From contig VKHL01000255.1 in assembly GCA_015146655.1 (NCBI GenBank), forward strand, positions 1-25,146: DNA of 25,146 nt, given 5' to 3'. This DNA is from Ochromonas danica. Lineage: Eukaryota; Sar; Chrysophyceae; Chromulinales; Chromulinaceae. A program made the position numbers and the translations under genes. Of this stretch, positions 1-10,000 are shown piece after piece. The notes beneath the pieces were generated by a model, which made no database searches, was not told where the DNA came from, and was given only the letters and a program-made list of their open reading frames with translations. The first letter of the stretch is position 1. Each line of letters begins with the position of its first letter.

Positions 1-347
1 GGCTGACTAGACGGTTGACCACTTGGTTGTGCGCTTGGCTGACTGCTCGGTTGCGCGGTTGGCTGAGTAGAAGGTCGGCCACTAGGCTGACTGCTAGGCT
101 GTCCACTGGGTTGGCCTGAAGGTCGACTAGTCGGCTGGCTACTAGGCTGACTAGAAGGCGGACTAGACGGTTGACCGCTTGGTTCTGTGGTGGTACTTTC
201 TTGTTCTGATATTGCTTTTGTGAGTTGTTGGTAGGCTTTTGTTTTCGTTTTGTGGATTGCTGTATTATGGTTGTTTTTTATTTGAATAGTTCTGGGTAGT
301 ATGTTTAATATAATTATTACAAGGAGACCGGTCAGAACGAGCTTCAT
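1..347 (-). CDS. PSGQ-repeat secreted or surface protein, N-terminal part (cut by left edge)
   Basis: Translation of the minus strand from the ATG at 347-345 stays open for 115 codons to the window edge. Residues 1-2 are Met-Lys, followed by a hydrophobic stretch of about 15 residues (LVLTGLLVIIILNIL), which looks like a signal peptide. A polar Lys/Thr/Gln-rich linker follows to about residue 54. The rest, from 186 leftwards, is irregular PSGQ-type tetrapeptides (PSGQ, PSSQ, PTSR, PSTQ, PTAQ, PSAQ) like those of the giant gene at the other end of the window. These first units are more degenerate than those of the giant gene. The start is chosen because it places a signal peptide directly before an in-frame repeat. 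The gene is divergent from HGD. Expected location is the cell surface or wall (inference). The C-terminal part and any membrane anchor lie outside the window, and an intron within the linker cannot be excluded. Confidence 0.72.
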   Translation of the reverse strand, partial: MKLVLTGLLVIIILNILPRTIQIKNNHNTAIHKTKTKAYQQLTKAISEQESTTTEPSGQPSSPPSSQPSSQPTSRPSGQPSGQPSSQPSGRPSTQPTAQPSSQPSAQPSGQPSSQ

Positions 348-466
348 TTCGAGTTAGATGTCTTCTGCCGTTATCTTTTCAAATTTGCCTTTAGGAACGT
401 ATGAGCTCTTTACTTAGACTTGCGAATGATCGGGAAAGAGTCCGACGGCAAAATGCGCGAAACGAC

Positions 467-502
467 CTTTTAAATGGAATCCACGTGGATTCCATTTAAA
501 AG
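467..502. promoter_or_regulatory. Perfect 36-bp palindrome centred on CACGTG
   Basis: Bases 467-484 pair without a mismatch with 485-502. The centre is CACGTG at 482-487, the core recognised by bHLH and some bZIP factors (G-box/E-box class). It lies about 120 bp upstream of the left gene's ATG and about 190 bp upstream of the HGD ATG. An 18-bp perfect arm is far longer than a dimeric factor site needs, so a cruciform, a hairpin RNA or a small foldback insertion are alternatives. Confidence 0.6.
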
Positions 503-527
503 TTATTATTTGTTTGAAGGCGGCAAT

Positions 528-539
528 TTCCACGTGGAA
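528..539. promoter_or_regulatory. Second CACGTG palindrome (TTCCACGTGGAA)
   Basis: This is a 12-bp perfect palindrome whose centre lies 49 bp from that of the larger palindrome, with the same CCACGTGG core. It is probably a second site for the same type of factor. The function is inferred from the core sequence only. Confidence 0.4.
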
Positions 540-546
540 TTTATTA

Positions 547-560
547 TTTCCACATGGAAA
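547..560. promoter_or_regulatory. Third, imperfect site (TTTCCACATGGAAA)
   Basis: This has the same flanks as the 528-539 site but a CACATG core, so the only mismatch is in the two centre bases. Its centre is 20 bp from that of the second site. The shared CCAC-TGG frame in all three sites suggests a homotypic cluster. Confidence 0.33.
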
Positions 561-693
561 TCGAATGTTCAAGAGGAGGGCGTGCACTTCAAGCAGCAGC
601 AGAGCGAAGGAGAGACGCAGCGAAGGCCAGGATCTTCTCCTGGCCACAATCAATAGAGCAATCCCAGCCTCCGACCTCCGCTAGAGCACAAGC

Positions 694-2073
694 ATGGCCA
701 CCATCTTTGAGAACTTGAGATATCAACCAGGATTTGGAAATCAGCACTCCACTGAAGCGCTGGCAGGAGCTTTACCGGAAGGTCAAAACTCCCCACAACT
801 CTGCCCCTACGGTTTGTACGCAGAGCAGGTAAACGGATCTGCCTTCACGGCACCACGAGCAAAGAACCTTCGTTCTTGGCTTTACCGTATTCGTCCTAGT
901 GTTCTTCACGAGCCATTCAAGCCTTCAGAGCAGCAACCGATAGAGAAAGAATTGCGCAATCTGCAGATCGAGCCCAATCAACTTCGCTGGAACCCCCTGG
1001 ATCTCCCCAGTGACCACGAAAAGATTACTTTTGTTGATGGTTTGCATCTCTTCGCAAGCTCTCCTTCAGGATCTGCTGGTCTTGGTATTTTTCTTTATGC
1101 CTGCAATGCTTCCATGTATCGCGAAGCTTTCTATGACGCCGACGGAGACCTTCTCCTCGTCCCGCAAATGGGAAGACTTGCCATTCAAACAGAACTAGGA
1201 AACTTGGTTGTGGAGCCAAAAGAGATTGTTGTTATTCCCCGGGGAATCAAGTTTCGAGTGGAGCTCTTGGACGGAACTGCTCGCGGGTATGCGGCTGAGG
1301 TTGGCAAAGGACACTTTGAACTCCCAGGTTTGGGACCAATTGGAGCGAATGGCTTGGCCAATCCAAGAGATTTTCTAGCTCCTGTTGCAGCGTTCGAGCA
1401 TGACGAAGGAGGATATCAATTGGTGGCGAAGTTCCAGCAGCGTTTGTTTCGCACATCGCAGACTCATTCTCCTTTCGATGTCGTCGCTTGGCATGGAAAC
1501 TACACACCTTTCAAGTATGATTTGAGAAAGTTCAACACCATGAATACCGTTTCTTATGATCATGCGGATCCATCCATCTTTACCGTGTTGACTGTCTCCT
1601 CGGAGGAAGTGGGCACAGCTCTTCTGGACTTTGTGCTCTTTCCCCCTCGATGGATGGTTGCCACTGAATCGTTCCGGCCACCTTACTTCCACCGCAACAT
1701 CATGACCGAGTTTATGGGTATGATTCACGGGCACTACGATGGGAAGGTGGCAGCCGGTGGCTTCCAACCTGGTGGTGCCTCGCTTCACAGCTGCATGACT
1801 GGGCATGGTCCTGATGCATTAGCTTTTGTCCGTGCAACGATTGCCGAACTTACCCCTCAATATTATGACGGCGGCCTCGCATTCATGTTTGAGACCTGTC
1901 TCGGCTTGCAGATTGGAGCTACCGCTTTGGCCTCTGCTACCCGCCAGCGCGACTACACCAAGTGTTGGGCACCATTACCCGTCCTCTTCACTGGCGAAGC
2001 CAAGCCTGTGATTGACTGGAAGAAAGTCACAGAAGAAATCGAGTCGAAGGATGCGGCTCTGAAAGAGAAATAA
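694..2073 (+). CDS. HGD: Homogentisate 1,2-dioxygenase
   Basis: This cytosolic non-haem Fe(II) enzyme opens the ring of homogentisate to maleylacetoacetate in phenylalanine and tyrosine breakdown. The single-exon frame gives 459 residues, close to the roughly 445 of the human enzyme. The N-terminal signature YQPGFGNQHSTEA is present. By alignment to the human protein from memory, the iron ligands are His333 and Glu339 (in FHRNIMTEFMG) and His371 (in MTGHGPDA), and the catalytic His is His290 (in DHADPSIF). The only length change I see among the active-site segments is two extra residues between Glu339 and His371. The start ATG sits in a reasonable context (AAGCATGGCC) and matches the family N-terminus. 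The gene is divergent from the PSGQ gene on its left and convergent with eL37 on its right. It has no visible intron, unlike eL37. Confidence 0.97.
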   Translation: MATIFENLRYQPGFGNQHSTEALAGALPEGQNSPQLCPYGLYAEQVNGSAFTAPRAKNLRSWLYRIRPSVLHEPFKPSEQQPIEKELRNLQIEPNQLRWNPLDLPSDHEKITFVDGLHLFASSPSGSAGLGIFLYACNASMYREAFYDADGDLLLVPQMGRLAIQTELGNLVVEPKEIVVIPRGIKFRVELLDGTARGYAAEVGKGHFELPGLGPIGANGLANPRDFLAPVAAFEHDEGGYQLVAKFQQRLFRTSQTHSPFDVVAWHGNYTPFKYDLRKFNTMNTVSYDHADPSIFTVLTVSSEEVGTALLDFVLFPPRWMVATESFRPPYFHRNIMTEFMGMIHGHYDGKVAAGGFQPGGASLHSCMTGHGPDALAFVRATIAELTPQYYDGGLAFMFETCLGLQIGATALASATRQRDYTKCWAPLPVLFTGEAKPVIDWKKVTEEIESKDAALKEK

Positions 2074-2490
2074 CTTTCATGGAACATAACCCCCAAAACA
2101 GCTTCAACCATGGCACATAACGTCGGCCTCAAGATCAACCTGCGCAAAGCAAAACTTATGTTTGCTTGTTTGCATGTTAATCGACATTCTTTGGTCAGTT
2201 TTTAAGTATTCATGTAACGTGCTCTCCTTAACAGCATGCATGCAACAAAATGCAAGCTTTGCTCTTCAAAACTCATCCAGCACTGAAATGTTAATCACCT
2301 GCACAGACATTATTTGGGCGTGGAATCGAGTGTAAACATATTCGCTTTATATAAAGTAGAGAGTAAACGGTGAGCATGAGCCTATGATGAACCTAATTGC
2401 GGGTTTGTTGCACGAAAAACAACACGAAGAAAATTTTCGACAGGAGTCAGGCCACAGGGGCTGCGGTTATCTTACAGACACCTACGACGC
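2074..2490. other. 3' flanks of two convergent genes (HGD and eL37)
   Basis: These 417 bp hold the 3' ends of both genes. I see no reading frame with a recognisable product and no tRNA-like fold. There is no AATAAA signal in the expected place for either gene. A 12-bp palindromic TATA-like sequence (CTTTATATAAAG) lies at 2345-2356, but no gene starts near it. Confidence 0.5.
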
Positions 2491-3197
2491 TTAGATCAGG
2501 GCAGCAGCCTTCTTGGCAGGCTTGGCAGAAGAGCCTGAAGCAAACATAGAAAGCGTCGATTTAATGACACACGACGGATGATTATCATCTCAAGATTAAT
2601 CTACGACGAACCTTCTCTGAAGCCATTCTTGAATCTGCGAGGAAGGGACTTGAGGTAACGCATACGGCCAGTGCCAGTGGTTCTCCTCCTCTTGGCCTTT
2701 TGGCCCCACTCGTCTAATTGGAAGGAAGGAATGCCATGTGAGACAAGAAGGAAGTGAAACACTAACAATGCAGTCACTGACATGAGCGAGTCTTGGCTCC
2801 GGGATAACCGCAGCTAGCGCAGGTAGCCTTTTGCTTGTGGAAAGAGATCTAGAAAGGGAGGAAAGAGTGAGAAGTGGAGCGGAGGAACGGACAGGCAGCC
2901 CACAGGAACGAATGTGGGCGAGGCTCGGCGAGAAGGCCGTGACAAGCGAGCGTTCCAGGGAATAATCTCTTTACCTTTCCGCAACGTCTGCAGGCAGTGT
3001 GGGTCTTGGTGTGTCTCTTACCGAAGCTCTGAGTACCCTTAGTCTACAGAGACAAACAGGACAGAGGCACAAATTCAGCCGACGCACCCGAGGAAGGAGA
3101 TAAGCAAGAATGGTGTTCCATGACGTCAAAATAACTCCATGACCACGGAGAACCCATCATAAGGTCAAGCATTTTCAAGTCGCAAGGTACTTACCAT
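2491..3197 (-). CDS. RPL37: 60S ribosomal protein eL37 (five exons)
   Basis: This is a zinc-binding protein of the large ribosomal subunit. Exons on the minus strand are 3197-3195 (the start codon only), 3043-2975, 2848-2782, 2713-2612 and 2534-2491. Together they make 285 nt, 94 residues and a TAA stop. All four introns are GT-AG, of 151, 126, 68 and 77 bp; the third has a weak GTCAGT donor and the fourth a GTTCGT donor. The joined protein begins [20 protein letters not shown], has the CxxC pairs CRRC and CASC of the zinc site, and continues [20 protein letters not shown], all characteristic of eL37. It ends in a Lys/Ala-rich tail ([13 protein letters not shown]). An intron right after the ATG is common in ribosomal protein genes. 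Reading through intron 4 would instead stop after GSS, giving a protein about 11 residues shorter. Confidence 0.95.
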
Positions 3198-3480
3198 CTT
3201 TCTTCGAGCTGTCTCTCTGTCTCTGTCCTGTCTTTGGTGAGTGAGCGCCGCGCCGCCGTGCCGCTCCACCACACGATGCACCGTGCCGCAAAAACGCGAA
3301 ATAAACTCCTAAAAGCTGGTTTTAGTGAAAGTGGGGCTTTGGCGTGGTGGAGACCCCAAACCGGGCCGGGCTGTGGTGAAGTTAACCCTAACCCTTGACA
3401 GTTAACCCATCACCATCAGATTGTACAGTACAGTAGCGGTGTAACTATAAGACAGACTTTAAACGTCTCCAATAATCAAG
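3198..3480 (-). promoter_or_regulatory. Upstream region of eL37
   Basis: Immediately before the ATG, the transcribed strand is a purine-rich run of GACAG/GAGACAG-like units (about 3205-3235), probably 5' untranslated sequence. Further upstream is a GC-rich stretch (3241-3290, 3355-3372) and then the telomere-like box. No TATA box is evident, which is usual for ribosomal protein genes. Confidence 0.4.
3382..3395. promoter_or_regulatory. Telomere-like box (TTAACCCTAACCCT) upstream of eL37
   Basis: About two TTAGGG-type units (minus strand AGGGTTAGGGTTAA) lie about 185 bp upstream of the eL37 start codon, with a second GTTAACCC at 3401-3408. In plants, telo-boxes (AAACCCTAA) are known promoter elements of ribosomal protein genes. 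The same role here is inference. The alternative is a remnant of interstitial telomere sequence. Confidence 0.42.
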
Positions 3481-3502
3481 AGGCTTTTACTCATGGCCAC
3501 GA

Positions 3503-3562
3503 ATTTGATTTGATTTGATTTGATTTGATTTGATTTGATTTGATTTGATTTGATTTGATTTG
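3503..3562. repeat. (ATTTG)12 microsatellite
   Basis: Twelve perfect tandem copies of the pentanucleotide ATTTG, without a single interruption. The array lies outside any recognised gene, between eL37 and the 3' end of the giant gene. It is likely to vary in length between strains. Confidence 0.97.
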
Positions 3563-4086
3563 CATCCCTAGAAGAAAAGTGAAGTCTTCCAGACCCTTTC
3601 TCCAGCAGATGCCTTGGCTATCACTCTAGTCTATCTTAACCTTATAATAGGACCAGTATCATAAGAAGAGACTGAAGAAGTGTGCAATTAGCAACTGCTC
3701 ACTCTTTCCTGATTATATCCTTGTGATATCTCTACACGCACTAGTTAATGGGAACTGTTTCGTTAACAAGTTACTACTACATGCTCATCATCAGTGAGAG
3801 ACTTCGGCTACAAATTCAAACTAATTCAAAACAAAACTGCTGTAATTCTAAGTTGGATAGAACTGTAAGCAGAAAACAAAGGCAGTACTGCAGGTATAGA
3901 GCATTGGCAATAGAAGACTTCGGAATACAAAGAGGCCTTGAATAGTTCCTAGATAGTACATGTAACAGAAGAGAAATCGTTAGTCGTCTGTTAGCAATAG
4001 ATGAACATGGCAATGTGTACAACTAACATGATTCATTCAAGGAGTGAGCAGAAAGCTTCGGAGAGCTTTAGAAGACCCAAGATGCC
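3563..4086. other. Intergenic region, 3' flank of the giant gene
   Basis: I find no convincing gene in these 524 bp. A 65-codon frame at 3748-3945 (+) and a 68-codon frame at 3816-4022 (-) overlap each other, are low in complexity of composition and resemble nothing I know. The part next to 4086 should be the 3' untranslated region of the minus-strand giant gene. No RNA gene was recognised. Confidence 0.5.
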
Positions 4087-7000
4087 CTATTTACGATTAG
4101 AGTTGTTGGGCATGTTGAGTGGTTCGCCTCGGCCTCCTCGCAAGGGAGACAAATTAGGAGAGCGAATAGAATGCTGAAGAGTTGTAGGAAGTAGCCCCAT
4201 TCCAATCGATGCAGGTGCAACATTGGCATTGAGAGGCTGCTGAATATAGTGGGCAATATCATAACTAACAGAATTAGTCATGTCAGGTAGAGTGACAGGC
4301 AGCCGCCAGCCAGCATTGGTGGGGCCACGTGATGTTCGATTATTGTCTTGGCCACGATTGCCACGAAGCATTTCAAGAGCCTCATCGCGAGCGGCTCGTC
4401 GAGAAGACATCTCTCTACGAAGCGGTTTTCGTGCTTCTCGTGGTTCGTCGCGCGTTGGCGATGTCATGCGCTCCACCTCCAATGTGCCAAAGTAAGTGTT
4501 TTCTGCTCGGCGATAAGGTGCAGATGATTGTCGACTTGATCGAGGTCTACGGAATCGATCATTGGTTGGAGATGGTGATGAGCCATTTCGTAATGCTCTG
4601 GACTCTGATGGCACTAGAGCAGTCTGCGATTGGACAGCAGAAGATTTGTTCACGGAGTAATGATAGTAATGATGATGGAAATGGGTTCTTGTGTCACGTC
4701 CAGGTCTATGGAAAGGATGTAAATCGCGAAGGCGCATAGGGGTCATAACCGGCTGACTACTGTCTGTTGGGGCGAATTCATCATCAAAGCTCAGAGAAAT
4801 TGTGAACTTCGGCAGAGATTTGGGTCGTCCATCTGCGGGAGGCACAACTTGGACGTGGAAGCCCGTGCTACGTTCTGGGACGTACAGCGGAGCTGCTTTC
4901 TCTGCTGCAGATGCACTGCCGGGACCTTCACAAACAACTGACTTTGTAGTATCAACATCTGGAATTGTCTCGTCCGCATTATAAGCTTCAATAGCCTGTC
5001 GCATAGAAAACTGGCGAATGATTCGCTTTCTATGCCGGTCCAAAGAGTAAATAGGTACCGGCACAGTGGGATCAGTAACCGCTCTAGTAGCTTCCGCAAC
5101 AGCATGCGCTCCCTCCAAAGAAGATTGAGACAATTCAGCTAGATGTGCAGGAGTGGATATATGCCGGAAGGATTTCCCAAGTCCTGCCTTTAGTTGTAGC
5201 AAAATTGCCTTTGACATTGGCGTTGACGAAATAGCCCGAGCCTTCGTCCTGCGCATACCTGAACGGCCATGTTTGCGGCTTCTGGCATGATTGGGAGTGT
5301 CTGAAACATATTCTTCTTCGCTGATGTCAACATGCACTGTGTGTTCCTTATTTATCTTCTCTTCGATCGGATCATAATCCTCGCGGCCTCCGACAGACGA
5401 TTGATCGATTATACTTAGAAGTTGTGGGTAATCGCTTAACGAAGGGTCAATATTTTCCACATTGATCTTCTCCGACAAGAAATCTCTCACTTGCATTGGA
5501 ACTCTGTCGGGATCAAGTTTATATTCAATGGAGCCTCGCGCGATGGTCTCGAAACGACTGCGAATCTCACGGTCAAGAGCGATATCAGCTGTGGAACCAA
5601 TTGGAGGGCCCGTTACGATCGCATTCAAGAGTGACACCGGAGGATCTGATGGCATTATCTTCGACTGGAAAGTCACATATTCCTTTGTTACGCGTTTTAT
5701 TGGAATCAATGATTCTTTTGGCTTCCGTTTCAGATGCAGGCGAGTATCAAGGATACTGTCGAGCTGTTGGTGAGAAGAAATCACCCGCGTGCGCGCATGT
5801 TTCAATGATAATCCATAGAACCGATCATACTCCCTCCTGACAACAAAAACATATACTTCACGAGCACCAAGCACAACGATTGCTGTTCCAGCAATGACAA
5901 CCGCAGCAATCATACTCTTCAACGCCAAAAACAAGAAGGCCGCTATGAGCCCACACAAAGTCACAAAGACAACCATCTGAATTATGCCATATGCTACAAT
6001 GTGGGGCAAACCAACAAAGGAACTATAAAGAGGGACCAGCGTAGTTTGGAGAAGATATTCACCAATAGGTAGATTGTCGTCTGGACCAGGCTCAACATCC
6101 ACATCATTGACCGATAAGATCATTCTTGCCACTGGCCATTGAGGATTTGATCTGGCCACGCGACATGCAGCATTGAAATGTTGGATGAGCATTCGGGATC
6201 TTTTCATGACTCCTCGAGTGCGAATGATGATCAAGCGGGCCCGGCGGCGAATGGTTTCCCATACTAGCATGTAGCTCGATCTTAAACCAACATTCATCAT
6301 CACAATACGAAGAAAGAAGACACACAAGGTCTCTAGTACGAGAAGAGACAGAAGAATGGACAAAGCTGTTGTCCAGCCCCATAGAGGCATACTCAAAGTT
6401 CCCAAATCAGATCCCATATAAACTGTGAAATAAGCAGCCAGAGCAAAATGAACGCCCAAGAAGAGAAGGGACAAAGTTGGTTTGTAATACTCGAATAGAA
6501 CCAGCACGGGATGCGTAGGCGATCGGAAAAGCTCCTTATTATCATCTGATGACCGTTGCATGACTTCTCGCAGAAGCGGTCTGAGATAGACAGGCATGAC
6601 CTCAGAGATGAAAGACCACAACAGATACTGCTCTTGCTTCTCTTCAGATGAAAGGAAGCGCATGTGATGACGCACTGTAGCAGCTGATTCTCGGCTTTCT
6701 TTGATTCGTTTCAGCAATCGCTTCGGTGTTAACAATTGCAAGTCACGATCGTAGACAGAATATCGTCGTTGCACATCATACTTATCACGAACAGCAACGG
6801 CGCTTGCATTAATGGCCATGTTCTTCAGTACAGCCAACTTCTTCGCAATCGTGCGTTGAAGATATTTTGCTTCTCCTTCATCTTCACGGAAATCACAAGT
6901 TGCCTGCAGCTTGCGCAAACGAGCAGCTCGCATAATTTTCCCTGTGAATGTTTGCAAATCAGCGAACTCGTCCATGTGGTTGCTTTCATCGGGTTTTGTT

Positions 7001-10000
7001 TGGACAAACTCTAACTTTTGGCCGTCTTTTGGCGATTGTAAAACTTGTTGTTCCAAAGTGGGATTCCCCGCTGCAGAGCCAATAATGTAATCTCCTTCTT
7101 CCTCTACAGGCTGGACTTGATTACTCGAATCACTTTCGAAGGTAGCAAGAACAGGTAAAGAGCGCTGTTCATTCACATGTGCAGCAGCTTGTGTGACCAT
7201 TGTCAAGAGCATATTATATGGCAAGGCAATAAAGCAAATAATCATTGTCAGCAAAAGTATGAGACGTGGATCTAAATCCGGAGAAGAAAATTCACAAGAA
7301 CCATTATCTTCTTTCCAATGACAAGCATGCATTTTACCAAAGAAGGTCTTCAAAGCATGGCAATCTTCTTCCTGCAAGCGATCTTGACAAGAGTTGTCAT
7401 CCGCGTAATATAGCCAAGCCATGGATGTGCTTAAGAGCAAAAATGTCAAGACTTTTGCCATAATCGAAATCCATGCAAAGAGGATATGAACAAGATTCAG
7501 ATCATCCTCATGCATGAAAGGCAACACTCCCAACACCGTGTACTCCTCAACTAGATATTTGCAGAATAATCTCCTCCATGGCACTCCTCTGAAATCAAGA
7601 GGTAGTATAGAGTAGAACAAGCCATCGATGGTTCGCACACGCCCATATTCATCATGCTTGGCGAAACCTGCAGAGCTTTCTTTCTCAGCTTCTACCATAT
7701 ATTTCTTTTTACTCATTCCCTTCGTCTTGTTTTCCACTTGCTGAGTCCAGAAATAAAGAGAAATCAGTCCCACGAAAAGGAAAGCAGCCAACCCAATCAC
7801 CGCACCCATGACGGCCACACTGCTTTGAGCATAGTGAATAGGATCTCCCTCCAAAAAGTCGATCTTCAAGCTGCCTCGTAGGATATAAAGTGAGGAAGAG
7901 TACTGCTGGCTGAAGTTTCCTTGCTGCTCCAGTCTTCTTCTTCGACTGTCGATATAGCTATTATCACATTGGCAAGTGGTGGTAGTAGGGGAATAAGAAG
8001 TTACACGGCACAGCGGATTGATAACCATCGTATCTCCACTCCATGTCATGCATCGAGGAATGGCCTGAACACTGGGGCAAGTGACATTAAATACACCTTT
8101 CAGATTGACTGGGCAAGTCAAATTCACGAACGTAAGATCTGGACAAGTGGTTGACAAAAAGTAAGGGGTGTTACTCCAGCGATCGCATCTCAACGTAACA
8201 TTCGAAGAGGGAATCCTGACATAAGATATCGCATCCGTATTTTGCAACACAACTGTCACATTCGGAATTCGTTGAGAAGATGAAGTCGATGACAATCGCC
8301 TCTCAAGATGATCGTTGATGCGCTGAGTGCTTGATAGTGAAGAGGCCACAGCAGAAGTACTGCTAGATTCAGAATAGACTAACGCATCTAATTCCACCAC
8401 AGATGCGTTGGTTTTAATGCCCAATGGATTATTGCAAAACTGGATTAAGGTCAGTCCTGCTGTTTGCATAGAAGATAGAAAGCTCGAATCGACAGTAATC
8501 GTGGATGGAAGTGTTCCCGTAGCTTCTTCATACTCAGTAATTGCTGATTGTAAGGTTAAGTTGGAAAGCGTCAAGAGGTCTCCAGTCGCAGAAACTAAAC
8601 GAAGATTTGACGTGGCAACTGCCACAGGATCTTCTCCAAGAGCTAACAAGGCTTGACAGCCAGTAGATAATAACCTGGCTGCATTCTGAACTTGATTGAA
8701 GAGCGTTGATAAAAAGGAGTTTGTCTTAACAGAACTAGTTGATGCAGTGAATAGTTCCAAAACCTGCGATAATGCTCGTGAAACAGCATAAGCCACATCT
8801 CCATTACATGCCAGTGAAGGATGAGCTGCAATGGTCTGCACGAGGACCGCAGTGCAATTCATCACAGCACTTTCGCTAATCGCATCCATATCCACCAGAA
8901 TGTCTGTTACAATGGTTGCTCGAGATTCTATCACATTGCTGGAAACATCTTGAAACGATAAGCTCGAATACAAGCTATGACAGAGGTTTTCTCGAAAAGC
9001 AATCAACTGGACATATTGACTGCGGGACAGAGAGCAATCTCTGCCATATTGCCCACTCTTGCAAGAGCATTTGACAACGCAGTTAGAATCGTTATAGGCA
9101 CAAGATGGCAGAGAGCTTCCGAATAAATCGTAAGCAAGACAGCTACCAGCACCGCTACAACTACCCGGACAAGCTTTATTAGAAGATCGACATATTTTCT
9201 GGATACAACGACCGCTAAGGCACTGTGTTGAAGTGGTACATGCTTCGCCATCACTCAAAAGAGCAGATTTTGACAAGCAGGGCAAATTGCTATCTCCAAG
9301 AGTTCCCAGATATCCCGATAAGCATTTCCCACAGGTATTGCGGGTGTATTGGCAGGTATCACGATTCAATGAGGCACAAGAAACAGCTGTGGTGCAGTTT
9401 ACCACATTTATTGAAGGCAAAACCGCACCCACTGTACGCACCAGTCCATTGGAGTCAGATCCATTTAGAGCTAACGATAACAAACTGTTGGCAGTAGAAA
9501 TTATCACGGATTTGTCGGAAGACATGGGTGAGACAGTGACTGTCGTGGAGGTGTTACTAGCACAGCCCAGATAATCACTCACAGTAACCATAACGGTCAC
9601 TTTATAGCTGTTGCTGGATAACCCCTGGCCAAGAATCGTGGAGACATAGGACACCGCATCACTGCCCTTGATCAACGTGAATGAGGTAGTACTTGTTCCA
9701 TTGTATAAGAAAGCATAGCCCAGAGGGTAGTCGCTTACATCATCAATCCAGTCTGGTGCATTCAAAAGGAATAGCCTTGACAACGCCAGCCCAGATGTTG
9801 GACTGCTACTTAAACTACCTCCTTGAGGAGGACCATTAACCACAAGATTGGCTGTAATCGATGCTGTCGTTGGTGCAGTCAATGTAGTATAGAAAGCAGA
9901 CAGTTGGAAAGTATAAGTTGTGCCTGTAGTCAGAGCAAAAGGCGCAATAGCCATTTGGAACGTTGTTGTTTGCATGCTACCGGTGCTAGTCATGGGGATG

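Larger units (their letters stand above)
348..693. promoter_or_regulatory. Divergent intergenic region between the PSGQ gene and HGD (shared promoter candidate)
   Basis: These 346 bp separate two divergent start codons, so they must hold both 5' untranslated regions and at least part of both promoters. I see no gene here apart from a weak 60-codon upstream open frame (474-656, +). The notable content is a cluster of three CACGTG or CACATG sites between 467 and 560. No TATA box is clear for either direction. Shared regulation of the two genes is inference. Confidence 0.5.

Noticed and set aside
1010-2147. Short frames overlapping HGD on both strands
   Set aside because: They are shadows of a conserved enzyme gene whose frame is certain.
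2601-2783. A 60-codon single-exon frame containing the eL37 motif
   Set aside because: It is exon 4 of eL37 read through introns 3 and 4. The spliced model restores the whole protein with GT-AG borders.
6085-6115. DVEPGP in the giant protein, resembling a viral 2A peptide
   Set aside because: The 2A consensus needs Asp-x-Glu-x-Asn-Pro-Gly-Pro. The Asn and spacer are missing, so ribosome skipping is not expected.
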